The notes: a model not told the origin generated them from the letters alone. Shown: positions 1 to 7,281, numbered from the stretch's first letter. The stretch: 12,449 nucleotides of DNA from an uncultured Collinsella sp. (GCA_900554135.1 USFU01000037.1:1-12449), one strand, 5' to 3'. Translations and numbers: made by a program.

Positions 1-1109
1 ACCAGGGCGTGAATATCGCCCAGGCCGGTTACGGAATCGGTCGTATCTGCCAAGCTTCGGTTGATGATAATGCCCACGTACATGTTAGGCTCGGTATCGG
101 TGCCGTCCAAGCGGTAGCCCGTGCAGTCGCAAAGCGCGTATGCCCCGGTGGCATCCATTACGCGATACTGCATGTAGTGGAAGTGCCATGTGCCGTGTAT
201 CACCATGTCGAGCTCGGCGCGTACGTTGTCGCGGTCCTCGGGATGAACGCGGGCAAGCCACATATCGACCGAGTTAAAAGGGTGCTGGGAAGGCAGGTCA
301 AAATCGCGCACGGCGTTGACCGACCATTGCGATTCGTCCGTATCGAGATTGAGGATAAACGGATAGCGCGTCTCGGAGCTCATGGAGATCGCTTGGAATA
401 CGCGGTCGTTGCAAGGAAGTTGATCGACGATTGGGCGTTGCGGCGCGTCATTGTCTTTCGGTTGCTGCACACGATGCATAAGCTTATAGCGATACATCTT
501 GCGATCGGCATCCATCGTCATCTGGCGACGCGTGTCGCCGGCAAGTGGATCGACGCGCGAGCAGCCAAAGCTAAAGCTGCCGATCATGGGCGCCTTGCCG
601 CCTGAGCTCGCTTCGATCAGCCCGGCACGTACCTGCTCCAAGCGCTGCTCGAGTTCAGTCTCGTTTGCAGAGAGCGAGATAAGCACAAACTCGTCTCCAC
701 CGATACGGAACAGCATCTCATCGTGCTCCATGGTTTCGGAGAGCGTGCGGCAGATGCTCAGAATATAGCGATTGCCTTCGGCGTGGCCAAACCTATCATT
801 GCAATGTTTGAGATGGTCGATGTCAATATAGGCGCAGGTGAAGGGGTCGCCTTTGCGCCAGAGTTGCTCGACGTGACGGTCGAGTCCGTTGCGGTTGCCC
901 AAGTTGGTGAGCGGATCGATATAGGCGTTGCGCTCAAGCAGCTGGCGCTCTTGTTGCAGGATAGCATGCGTCTTTTGCAGTTGCTCACCAACGGCGCGTA
1001 GCTCAGCAGGCAGCGCAGCAACATCGAGTTCGGCGGTCGAGATGCCATTCGCAAGTCGCTGAAGATAGGCAATAATCAATTGCTCACCCAGGCGATATGA
1101 CTCGTTCAT
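1..1109 (-). CDS. GGDEF-PAS diguanylate cyclase (partial, runs off left edge)
   Basis: The frame is open without a stop from an ATG at 1109-1107 to the window edge, about 369 residues; the C-terminus is missing. AAGGAGG (1119-1125) lies 9 nt before the ATG, an excellent ribosome site. Residues 36-60 look like a helical linker. A GGDEF domain follows, with a DPLTNLGNR start (about 65-73), an IDIDHLKHCND metal/substrate region (95-105) and an intact GGDEF active site at 137-141, so synthesis of cyclic-di-GMP from GTP is expected. The usual RxxD inhibitory site is absent (EHDE at that position). A PAS-like segment (about 225-340) carries a VHPED motif. At the edge a second GGDEF-type domain begins (DSVTGLGDIHAL). 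No signal peptide or membrane segment is seen, so it is probably cytosolic. The protein is clearly paralogous to the complete gene just upstream, so the unseen part may also hold an EAL domain; that is inference. Confidence 0.88.
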   Translation of the reverse strand, partial: MNESYRLGEQLIIAYLQRLANGISTAELDVAALPAELRAVGEQLQKTHAILQQERQLLERNAYIDPLTNLGNRNGLDRHVEQLWRKGDPFTCAYIDIDHLKHCNDRFGHAEGNRYILSICRTLSETMEHDEMLFRIGGDEFVLISLSANETELEQRLEQVRAGLIEASSGGKAPMIGSFSFGCSRVDPLAGDTRRQMTMDADRKMYRYKLMHRVQQPKDNDAPQRPIVDQLPCNDRVFQAISMSSETRYPFILNLDTDESQWSVNAVRDFDLPSQHPFNSVDMWLARVHPEDRDNVRAELDMVIHGTWHFHYMQYRVMDATGAYALCDCTGYRLDGTDTEPNMYVGIIINRSLADTTDSVTGLGDIHAL

Positions 1110-1147
1110 GATGGATAACCTCCTTGGGCGGAACAATGGTTTGTATC

Positions 1148-1178
1148 ATATCCCCAATTCGGTTTGAATTGGGGATAT
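1148..1178. promoter_or_regulatory. Perfect 13-bp inverted repeat between the two GGDEF genes
   Basis: The arms ATATCCCCAATTC (1148-1160) and GAATTGGGGATAT (1166-1178) are exact reverse complements around a 5-nt centre. The site lies 38 nt before the start codon of the downstream GGDEF gene and 58 nt after the stop of the upstream one. On the minus strand a TATGAT hexamer (1145-1150) overlaps its end and could be a -10 box, although no good -35 is visible. It could be an operator for the downstream gene or an RNA hairpin between the two. A classic terminator is less likely because no U-run follows on either strand. Confidence 0.55.
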
Positions 1179-1236
1179 AAGTCAGCTAATGGAGGCAAAT
1201 TCCCCCTTCGGCGGTGGCGTTTTGCGCGCGAGCGTA

Positions 1237-3954
1237 TCAGTCGTTATTGCCACCATCGAGCAATGCCTCAAAATCCTTCGCCGGCATGGGGCGGTAGTAG
1301 AGGAAGCCCTGAGCGTAGCGGGCGCCCATTTGTCGTAGCATGTTCGCCTGCTCATTTGTCTCGACGCCTTCGACCTCGACGGGCAGATGGAGCGACTGCG
1401 CCATTTCGAGCATCGATGAAATGATTTGCGTGCTGCGGCCTTGATCGCGATCGGTGGGTACAAAGGCGCGGTCGAGCTTGATGACGTCGACGTTGACGTT
1501 CTTGAGCATCGCGAGCGTGGACTGACCGGTGCCAAAATCGTCCATATAGGTCGAGAAGCCGCGGGTGTGCAGGTCGGCCGTCAGTTTGTCCACGGCCTCG
1601 GACTCCCCCGTATAAGCCGTCTCAGTGATCTCGATACGCATGAGCTCGGGCGGTAGGTTGTATTGGGCGGCAAGCGCCCCCATATGTTCGGCAACGTCGC
1701 AGGCAAGGATATCCACGCGCGACACATTAAGCGAAACCGGAACCACACGAAGCCCTCGATCGATGCGCTCGCGCAGCCACGAGGCGACACCCTGCCAAAT
1801 GTACTTGTCGAGCGTCACCACAAAGCCGCTTTCCTCGAGTGCGGGGATAAACGTTGCGGGCGAAATGAGAGAGCCGTCCTTGTCAATCCAGCGGGTGAGT
1901 GCTTCGGCGCCAATAATCTCACCGGTTTCCATGTCGACCTGGGGCTGCAGGCAGTACGTGATGCGGCCGTTTGAGAGCGCATACTGGAACTCGGTTAGCG
2001 TGTGGTGGAACGCAACCTCATGCTCATATTCCTCGGGGCGGAAAACGGCAATGCGCTCCTTAAAGTCGTTTTTGGCGCGTCGATTGGTAAACATGGCCTT
2101 GGCCTGCGCGTCGATAGTGATTTCCTCATTGGAGTCGATGGGGTAAACGCCCATGGACGGCCAAAAACCTACGCCATCATCATGTCTGGCTACGGCCTCG
2201 CGAACGCGGTTGTAGATTTGATGGACGGTGATGTGCTTAAAAGGGATGAGTACGCAAAAGTCATCTTGGCCCCAGTACCCTGCGACGCCCATATCGGCAT
2301 TCTCGATGTCCTTGAGGACCGTGCCCACATCGGCGAGTACGCGGTCGCCCTCGGCCTGGCCGTGCCATTCATTAAACAGGCGCATGTGGCCCATGTCGAC
2401 CGTGGCGATGCACCAGGTGCCGTCGCGCCTTGCCTCGAGAAATGCGTTGGCGCGCCGCATAAACTCGCTGGGTCGATAGAGGCCCGTGAGCATATCGATG
2501 CGTTCGGCGATTGCGCTTTTGCGTTCGACCTCGGGTATAGGGAGGCTGTCGTTGGGGACAAGCCCGCCAGCTGTGCGAAGGCGACGATCGAGTTCGCCCA
2601 AAACAGTCGATGCTTGGGAGTCCAGGCGTTCGTAAAAGGTTGGGACGACAAGACAGACGGGAGCAATGGTGTCGCCTGCGATTTGCACAGGAGCGAAAAC
2701 GGCCTCTTTAAGGTGGCGGGTCAGTTGCTCGAATGCCTCGTGGTCCAAATCGTTGCTGAGCACGACAAACTGGACGCTTCGTGAACGGTAGACCCGGCTC
2801 CTGCCGCGGGTGATCGACAGCATGCGGCCCGCGTATTCGGCAAGCATGTTGTCGACAGCCTCGGCCCCGTAGAGCTCGTTGAGCTTTGTCGTGCCACGAA
2901 CGCGCACCGCTATAAGCCCTGTCTTGCAACGGTCGAGGCGGCAGGTATCGATGGCATTGACCAGCATGCGCTGCGTTCCGAGGCCTGTGGCGGCGTCGAC
3001 GGTTTCGGCAAGTGAGTGGTTGACGAGCTCGCCGACATAGAGCGAGGGGACATTTCCGTCGCCGTCGATACGAAACCCGCGAGCACGGCAAAGGACGTAG
3101 TCGCCGACGGCGTTGCGCACACGATACTGCATGACGCGACGGTGCTTGGTACCGTTGTAGACTTGGTCGATGTCGTTGACGAAGGCCTCAAGGTCGTCGG
3201 GATGGACGCGCGTTTTCCAGTAATCGCGACAGTTGTCTATGTGCTCTGAGGGAAGGCCAAGATCGCGCAAGGCACCTTGTGACCAAAGGGTGCGATGTTT
3301 GTGCAAGTTCTCGATAAAGAAATAACGACCTTCGTTGAGCATCGAAAAGGCGTCGAAAATACGATCGCTTATTTCGAAGTCGTCGGCGTGGACTTGCGTG
3401 ATATTACGTCGATCGAGGTGCACGGCATGACGTAGCTTGTAGTCGTACATGCGATGGTCGGCATCGAGTGTCATACGGTTGGTGGCTTCGCCCAGGGCGG
3501 GGTCGGCATGCGACACTCCATAGCTAAACGAGTGGGGCATCTCGGAATCGTTGTTTTTGAGCAGGATCGTTCGGCAGTGTTCCAGACGTTCGGCGAGGTC
3601 GTCCTCGGTTGCAATCGTAGACAGGATGGCAAACTCGTCGCCGCCTATGCGAAACGCCGCCTCGTCCACTTTCATATACAGCTTGAGATAGAGGCTTACC
3701 TGCAAGATATAGCGGTTGCCCTCGTCATGCCCAAAGACGTCGTTGCAGTGCTTGAGATTGTCGATATCGATGAACGCCATGGTAACGGGGGTGTCCTGCT
3801 CCCAGAGCTCCTCGAGGGAACGGGCAAAGCCGCCACGGTTGCCAAGCCCGGTAAGCTGGTCGGTAAAGGCGGTCCTAATCAGATCATCCTGACGCTCGAG
3901 AAGGTCACGGACGGTCTTTTCGAGCGTTTCGGTGTAATTGCTGACAGTATCCAT
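1237..3954 (-). CDS. Multidomain cyclic-di-GMP protein, GGDEF-PAS-GGDEF-GGDEF-EAL
   Basis: 905 residues, predicted to make and/or degrade cyclic-di-GMP in the cytosol; no membrane segment is seen. Order: a short helical start (1-28); a canonical GGDEF domain (about 29-180; IDID at 62-65, GGDEF at 104-108, no RxxD inhibitory site, KVDE instead); a PAS-like domain (about 205-315, VHPDD at 250-254); a degenerate GGDEF domain (about 320-465) in which the active-site loop reads SRSVQF; a third GGDEF-like domain (about 483-635) with GQDDF at 562-566; and an EAL domain (about 645-905). The EAL domain keeps its catalytic set: E684 in EAL, N743, E775, D805-D806 in MDDFGTG, K826, E862 and Q882, so phosphodiesterase activity is likely. 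The ATG at 3954 is the only ATG start in a frame that stays open to about 4074. It has no strong ribosome site, so the exact start is less sure than the family call. The next gene downstream is a paralog. Confidence 0.93.
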   Translation of the reverse strand: MDTVSNYTETLEKTVRDLLERQDDLIRTAFTDQLTGLGNRGGFARSLEELWEQDTPVTMAFIDIDNLKHCNDVFGHDEGNRYILQVSLYLKLYMKVDEAAFRIGGDEFAILSTIATEDDLAERLEHCRTILLKNNDSEMPHSFSYGVSHADPALGEATNRMTLDADHRMYDYKLRHAVHLDRRNITQVHADDFEISDRIFDAFSMLNEGRYFFIENLHKHRTLWSQGALRDLGLPSEHIDNCRDYWKTRVHPDDLEAFVNDIDQVYNGTKHRRVMQYRVRNAVGDYVLCRARGFRIDGDGNVPSLYVGELVNHSLAETVDAATGLGTQRMLVNAIDTCRLDRCKTGLIAVRVRGTTKLNELYGAEAVDNMLAEYAGRMLSITRGRSRVYRSRSVQFVVLSNDLDHEAFEQLTRHLKEAVFAPVQIAGDTIAPVCLVVPTFYERLDSQASTVLGELDRRLRTAGGLVPNDSLPIPEVERKSAIAERIDMLTGLYRPSEFMRRANAFLEARRDGTWCIATVDMGHMRLFNEWHGQAEGDRVLADVGTVLKDIENADMGVAGYWGQDDFCVLIPFKHITVHQIYNRVREAVARHDDGVGFWPSMGVYPIDSNEEITIDAQAKAMFTNRRAKNDFKERIAVFRPEEYEHEVAFHHTLTEFQYALSNGRITYCLQPQVDMETGEIIGAEALTRWIDKDGSLISPATFIPALEESGFVVTLDKYIWQGVASWLRERIDRGLRVVPVSLNVSRVDILACDVAEHMGALAAQYNLPPELMRIEITETAYTGESEAVDKLTADLHTRGFSTYMDDFGTGQSTLAMLKNVNVDVIKLDRAFVPTDRDQGRSTQIISSMLEMAQSLHLPVEVEGVETNEQANMLRQMGARYAQGFLYYRPMPAKDFEALLDGGNND

Positions 3955-4277
3955 GTCGTAAGCGGCTTTCTGAGGTCGGGCGGATTGCGTCGGGCGAGCT
4001 CGTTGTGCACACGCGTTGTTGTTTGGCGCTTTGCGTGTATCCAGGCCCCCGCCTTGCTGCGTTGTTGGGTTAATTTACCGGCTAATGTTCGCTGTTGATA
4101 ACTGCTGAGTAGTATAAACAACAGTGCAGAATTATATATGGGTGCACATGCTGTGGGCGGCTATTATTCGACAGGCGGTAGCGCGACGACGCGATGTTCG
4201 ATGAAAATGCGACTGAGACGATATATGTTGACGGGTATACTTGTTCCGGTTTTAAACGCAGGAACGGAGATGGTCGC
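3955..4277. other. Divergent intergenic region between the c-di-GMP gene and the patatin gene
   Basis: These 323 bases carry no convincing gene. The outer part is AT-rich compared with the flanks (4070-4140 and 4220-4260), as expected for promoters of two divergent genes. For the leftward gene, a TATACT hexamer on the minus strand (4111-4116) is a possible -10, without a good -35; this would leave a leader of about 150 nt. For the rightward gene a better promoter is listed separately. Short open frames here lack ribosome sites and resemble no known protein. Confidence 0.5.
4213..4241 (+). promoter_or_regulatory. Putative promoter of the patatin gene
   Basis: CTGAGA (4213-4218), a 17-nt spacer and TATACT (4236-4241) match the sigma-70 type consensus at 4 of 6 and 5 of 6 positions. 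Transcription would begin near 4248, giving a leader of about 30 nt that contains the ribosome site at 4266-4270. An alternative is TTGACG (4228-4233) with TTTAAA (4251-4256), also spaced by 17, which would start just before the ribosome site. Both are predictions from consensus only. Confidence 0.4.
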
Positions 4278-5147
4278 ATGGCACAGCCGGATACGACGCG
4301 CACGGTGGGGCTGGCACTCGAGGGAGGCGGCTACCGCGGTATGTATACGGCGGGCGTGCTCGACGTTTGGATGGAGCACGGCTTGACCTGCGACCATATG
4401 GTGGGTGTCTCGGCGGGCGCGGCGTTTGGCTACAACTTTAAATCGCGCCAGATCGGCCGTGCCATTCGCTATAACAAGGCCTATTGTGCCGATAAGCGCT
4501 ATGCGGGTGTAGCAAGCTGGCTGCGGACCGGCGATATGTTCAATGCCGATTTTGCCTATCACGAGGTGCCTATCGAGCGCGATCCCATTGACTTGGAGAC
4601 GTATCGTGCCTGCCCCATGCGGTTTACGTGCGTGTGTACCGATATCGAGACGGGCAAGGCCGTCTACCACGACCTGCCCTATGGCGACGAGAGGGATATT
4701 GAGTGGATCCGGGCATCGTCAGCGATTCCTGTGGCGACGCGTCCCGTTGCTATTGACGGGCATAAGTATCTGGATGGTGGCGTGGCTGATTCCATTCCCA
4801 GCGCATGGCTGTTTGCGCAGGGGTATGACCGCAATATCGTGGTACTCACGCAGCCGGCGGGCTTTGTGAAGCAGCCCAACAGCGTGATGCCGATGCTGCG
4901 GCGCGTGTTCCGTCACTACCCGGAGTTTGTCGCAGCGCTTGAGCATCGGCATGAGGTTTACAATGCCACGCTCGATGACCTGGCACGTCGTGAGGCCGCC
5001 GGCGATATCTTTGTGGTGCGTCCGAGCGAATCGGTGAAGGTGCCGTCGCTGTGCCGCGAACCGGACGAGCTCGAGCGCATCTACCAGGTCGGTCGTCGTG
5101 ATGCGGAGGCGACTTTGCCGGCGTTGGAGGCCTACCTAGCGGGGTAG
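4278..5147 (+). CDS. Patatin-like phospholipase, YjjU type
   Basis: 289 residues, an alpha/beta serine acyl hydrolase of the patatin family that would cleave acyl esters of phospholipids or related lipids with a Ser-Asp dyad. The oxyanion loop EGGGYRG is at residues 15-21, the nucleophile elbow GVSAG at 43-47 (Ser45), and the catalytic Asp166 in DGG at 166-168. The C-terminal third (about 205-289, HYPEFVAALEHRHEVYN and then VRPSES) matches the extra domain of YjjU-like patatins (DUF6363), known from memory. No signal peptide is seen, so it probably acts in the cytosol or at the inner face of the membrane. The start was placed at the ATG at 4278, because GGAGA at 4266-4270 sits 7 nt before it; an upstream in-frame ATG at 4194 has no ribosome site and adds residues unlike the family. 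It stands alone between two minus-strand units. The substrate is unknown. Confidence 0.9.
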   Translation: MAQPDTTRTVGLALEGGGYRGMYTAGVLDVWMEHGLTCDHMVGVSAGAAFGYNFKSRQIGRAIRYNKAYCADKRYAGVASWLRTGDMFNADFAYHEVPIERDPIDLETYRACPMRFTCVCTDIETGKAVYHDLPYGDERDIEWIRASSAIPVATRPVAIDGHKYLDGGVADSIPSAWLFAQGYDRNIVVLTQPAGFVKQPNSVMPMLRRVFRHYPEFVAALEHRHEVYNATLDDLARREAAGDIFVVRPSESVKVPSLCREPDELERIYQVGRRDAEATLPALEAYLAG

Positions 5148-5157
5148 GGGTTGCATA

Positions 5158-5205
5158 CGGAAAGCGCATCCCGGAATGGAGGCCCAAACTGGGATGCGCT
5201 TTCCG
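5158..5205. terminator. Bidirectional hairpin between patatin and thiE
   Basis: Perfect 15-bp arms, CGGAAAGCGCATCCC (5158-5172) and GGGATGCGCTTTCCG (5191-5205), flank an 18-nt loop. The site begins 10 nt after the patatin stop and 43 nt from the thiE stop, between convergent genes. The AAA and TTT stretches lie inside the arms rather than after them, so the U-run is weak on both strands. Its place and strength suggest a shared transcription end. Confidence 0.65.
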
Positions 5206-5248
5206 CTCTAGAAGATATGAGACTGCGAATCGGCTGCTCGGCCTAGAC

Positions 5249-5944
5249 TTATGCCTGCTGCCAGGTGTCGACGAGCTCCTTGGCTGCGGCGTGGGGGTCG
5301 TCGGCACTGCAGACCGCGCTCACCACAAAGAAGCCGTCGACGCCGGTGGCCTTGAGCTGCGGCAGGTCGGCCGTCTTGACGCCGCCGCCCACCACGATGG
5401 GCACGGGGCTTGCCGCGTGGAGTGCGGCCAGATCCTCAAAGCTTTTGGTGATGATGGAGCCGTCGGCCGCGCGTCCGCAGTCGCGCTTGGTCTCGGTCTC
5501 GTGGAGCGGGCCGATGCCCAGGTAGTCGACCAGGCTCATGTCGGCGGTCTTGGCGTACTCGAGCATCTCCTCGCAGCGGGCCGAAAGGCCCACAATGGCA
5601 TCGGGGCCCAGCAGCTTGCGGCAGACCTCGACGGGAATATCGCTCTGACCCACGTGCACGCCGTCGACCGCGATGCCCTGCTCGCGCGCGGCGAGTACGC
5701 AGTCAAGGCGGTCGTCGATCAGTAAGGCGACCTGACCGGTCTTGCCGGCCTGTGCGATTGCCTGCGCGGCGTCGCCGGTCAGCGCGATGATCTCGCGGGC
5801 GCTTGCCACCTTGGAGCGCACCTGGATGCAGGTAAAGCCGGCATCGAGCGCCTGGGCCACCACATCGCCCACGGGACGTCCCAGCGTGTTTTCGGGGCCG
5901 AGTACCAGATAGGCCGAGATATCAAGGTTGTCGCGGATGCTCAT
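5249..5944 (-). CDS. thiE: Thiamine-phosphate synthase
   Basis: 231 residues, slightly longer than the usual 210-220. The enzyme couples HMP pyrophosphate with thiazole phosphate to give thiamine phosphate and pyrophosphate. Family motifs are in order: QVRSK (41-45), LLIDDRLD (74-81, where most homologs have an ND pair), GVHVGQSD (95-102), LLGPDAIVGLSA (111-122), DYLGIGP (140-146) with TETK (150-153), the phosphate-binding VVGGGV (184-189), and GFFVVSAV (204-211). The ATG at 5944 is preferred because GGAGGAAG lies just before it and the codon overlaps the TGA of the upstream gene as ATGA, which points to translational coupling. An upstream in-frame start at 6088 would add 48 unrelated residues from within the neighbour. 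It is the last gene of the riboswitch-controlled thi operon. Confidence 0.95.
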   Translation of the reverse strand: MSIRDNLDISAYLVLGPENTLGRPVGDVVAQALDAGFTCIQVRSKVASAREIIALTGDAAQAIAQAGKTGQVALLIDDRLDCVLAAREQGIAVDGVHVGQSDIPVEVCRKLLGPDAIVGLSARCEEMLEYAKTADMSLVDYLGIGPLHETETKRDCGRAADGSIITKSFEDLAALHAASPVPIVVGGGVKTADLPQLKATGVDGFFVVSAVCSADDPHAAAKELVDTWQQA

Positions 5945-6282
5945 CGTGCTTCCTCCTGCTTTTTGATCTGTGCTTCCATGCGCTCGAGCTTGCCGGTCAT
6001 GGTGTCGGTAAACCCGGGTCGAATATCGGCCTTGAGCACGACTTCGGTGCGGATGCCCTTGCTCGCCAACACAAAGGTTGCGTCGCACACGACCTGCATG
6101 ACCTCGTCCCAGTCGCCCTCGATCTCGGTGAACATCGAGGTGGTGCGGTTGGGAAGGCCGCTCTCGCGAATAACACGCACGACCTCGGCGACCTCGGCGG
6201 AGAGTTCATCGCCGGTGCCGCACGGGGCGATGGCCACGGCGACGAGCGTGTTCATGCCGGTATTGGTTGCGGGCTCGGACAT
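5941..6282 (-). CDS. MTH1187/DUF77 family thiamine-binding protein
   Basis: 113 residues of the small thiamine-binding fold (Pfam Thiamine_BP, formerly DUF77; relatives MTH1187 and YqgV, related to YkoF). Recognisable parts are VAIAPCGTG (about 16-24), VAEVVRVIRESGL (31-43), the central EIEGDWDEVMQVV (53-65) and a C-terminal MTGKLERME (95-103). The family forms small beta-alpha oligomers that bind thiamine or its pyrimidine part. It may be a carrier or sensor, but its precise role is not settled. The ATG at 6282 has AGGAGG (6291-6296) 8 nt before it, inside the end of thiM, and the gap to the thiM stop is only 3 nt. An in-frame ATG at residue 10 is a possible shorter start. Its place between thiM and thiE and under the TPP riboswitch supports a thiamine role. 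Confidence 0.88.
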   Translation of the reverse strand: MSEPATNTGMNTLVAVAIAPCGTGDELSAEVAEVVRVIRESGLPNRTTSMFTEIEGDWDEVMQVVCDATFVLASKGIRTEVVLKADIRPGFTDTMTGKLERMEAQIKKQEEAR

Positions 6283-6285
6283 GGC

Positions 6286-7125
6286 CTATGCCTCCTCGAG
6301 CTCGAGCTGGTTGTTGGCGATGTCTTGGGCGGTCGCGCGGTAGAGCTCGTCGATAAAGGCGACCTTAAAGCTTGCCGGGGCATCGGCGACAGCGGCGGCA
6401 CGTGCACCGGCAACGTTGTAGACCGCGGTGCCGCAGACGGCTGCCGTAAACGGATCGGTGACGCAGACGTACACGGCCAGCACGCCGCCCTGCGAGCAGC
6501 CGCAGCCGGTGATCTTTGACATGAGCGGGCTGCCGCCGTGGGACTTGGCCACCGTCGTGCCGTCGGTGATCAGGTCGACTTCGCCCGAGACCACTACGGC
6601 GCCGCCGGTGTAACGGGCGAGCGCCACGGCGGCATCGCGGGCGGCGTCGACCGTGTCGGTGGTATCGACACCGCGCACGCGGCTCAGATCAGCCGCCTCG
6701 CCCTCAAGACCCCACAGGCCGGCGAGCGCGATGATCTCGGAGGCGTTGCCGCGCACGATGGCGGGCTTGTACTGCTTGAGCTCGTTTACCAGCTGGGTGC
6801 GCAGGCTGCCGATGCCCAGGCCCACCGGATCGAGCACCCAGGGCTTGCCGGCGTCGTGTGCCGCCTTGGCCGCGCGGGGAATCGTCTGCTCGTAGATGGG
6901 GAAGAGCGTGCCCATGTTGAGATAGATGGCGCCGCCGCCGGCAACGAGCGCCTCGCCCTCGTCGGGCAGATAGACCATGGCGGCCGAACCGCCCACGGCG
7001 AGCTGCGCGTTGGCGACAAAGTCAATCGTCACCGTGTTGGTGATGGAGCCGGCCATTGGATTGGTGGCGCGAATCTCATCCACGGCCTTGACCACATTTT
7101 GCTTAAGCTGTTCCGAATCAATCAC
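6286..7125 (-). CDS. thiM: Hydroxyethylthiazole kinase
   Basis: 279 residues. ThiM phosphorylates 4-methyl-5-(2-hydroxyethyl)thiazole with ATP, a salvage step that supplies ThiE. Seen: the N-terminal substrate region with TIDFVANAQLAVGGSAAM (about 33-50), LNMGTL, VLDPVGLG, RGNASEI, and the TGCGCSQGG segment in which Cys210 is at the family's catalytic cysteine position. The start is the GTG at 7125-7123. AAGGAGG lies 9 nt before it, and the frame further upstream runs through the riboswitch, so the longer reading from 7239 is not credible. The ATG in the GCATGTGC just before the GTG is out of frame. It is the first gene of the operon. No thiD is in the window, so the pyrimidine branch must be encoded elsewhere. 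Confidence 0.95.
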   Translation of the reverse strand: MIDSEQLKQNVVKAVDEIRATNPMAGSITNTVTIDFVANAQLAVGGSAAMVYLPDEGEALVAGGGAIYLNMGTLFPIYEQTIPRAAKAAHDAGKPWVLDPVGLGIGSLRTQLVNELKQYKPAIVRGNASEIIALAGLWGLEGEAADLSRVRGVDTTDTVDAARDAAVALARYTGGAVVVSGEVDLITDGTTVAKSHGGSPLMSKITGCGCSQGGVLAVYVCVTDPFTAAVCGTAVYNVAGARAAAVADAPASFKVAFIDELYRATAQDIANNQLELEEA

Positions 7126-7130
7126 TGCAC

Positions 7131-7145
7131 ATGCCTCCTTGGCAT
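7131..7145 (-). promoter_or_regulatory. Small hairpin holding the thiM ribosome site
   Basis: On the minus strand ATGCC - AAGGA - GGCAT forms a perfect 5-bp stem with part of the AAGGAGG ribosome site in the loop and the rest in the stem. The same GGCATGT stretch could instead pair over 7 positions (one G-U) with GCATGCC, the 3' side of the riboswitch P1 stem and the bases just after it. The leader may therefore tune translation as well as termination. This is based on base pairing alone. Confidence 0.3.
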
Positions 7146-7178
7146 AGAAAAGGGGCGCTGTGCATAGACAGCGCCCCT
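7145..7178 (-). terminator. Riboswitch-linked intrinsic terminator upstream of thiM
   Basis: On the minus strand a 10-bp perfect GC-rich stem (GGGGCGCTGT, CTATGC loop, ACAGCGCCCC; plus-strand 7152-7177, with one more A-T pair outside) is followed by TTTTCTA. It sits between the TPP aptamer and the thiM ribosome site, so it is best read as the expression platform that stops transcription when TPP is bound. Confidence 0.85.
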
Positions 7179-7189
7179 GTAAAGGCGGC

Positions 7190-7281
7190 ATGCTCCCTAC
7201 GCCAGCATTAACTGACAGGTTCAAAGGATTGGGCCCCATGCCCTCTCAGCCTTGTGGTTTGCACCGCCGGCACTCCCGCAT
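7190..7281 (-). promoter_or_regulatory. TPP riboswitch (THI element) aptamer
   Basis: On the minus strand the conserved THI-box pieces occur in order: GGGAGTGCCGG near the 5' side, CTGAGAGGG (CTGAGA at 7244-7249), TTTGAACCTG (GAACCTG at 7216-7222) and TAATGCTGGCGTAGGGA (GCGTAGGGA at 7194-7202). ATGC at 7278-7281 and GCAT at 7190-7193 close the P1 stem. The aptamer binds thiamine pyrophosphate and lies directly before a strong terminator and thiM, so high TPP should switch the three-gene operon off. Confidence 0.96.

Noticed and set aside
2002..2784. A 260-codon plus-strand open frame inside the c-di-GMP gene
   Set aside because: It is antisense to the EAL/GGDEF region, has no recognisable motifs or ribosome site, and arises from the G+C-rich codon pattern of the real gene.
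4194..4277. An upstream in-frame start for the patatin gene
   Set aside because: No ribosome site precedes it and the 28 extra residues do not look like the family; GGAGA before the ATG at 4278 supports the shorter protein.
5945..6088. A 48-residue N-terminal extension of ThiE
   Set aside because: It overlaps the thiamine-binding protein gene in another frame, and the ATG at 5944 has its own ribosome site and normal family length.
7126..7239. An ATG start for thiM at 7239
   Set aside because: That stretch is the TPP aptamer and terminator, which are untranslated; the GTG at 7125 with AAGGAGG fits.
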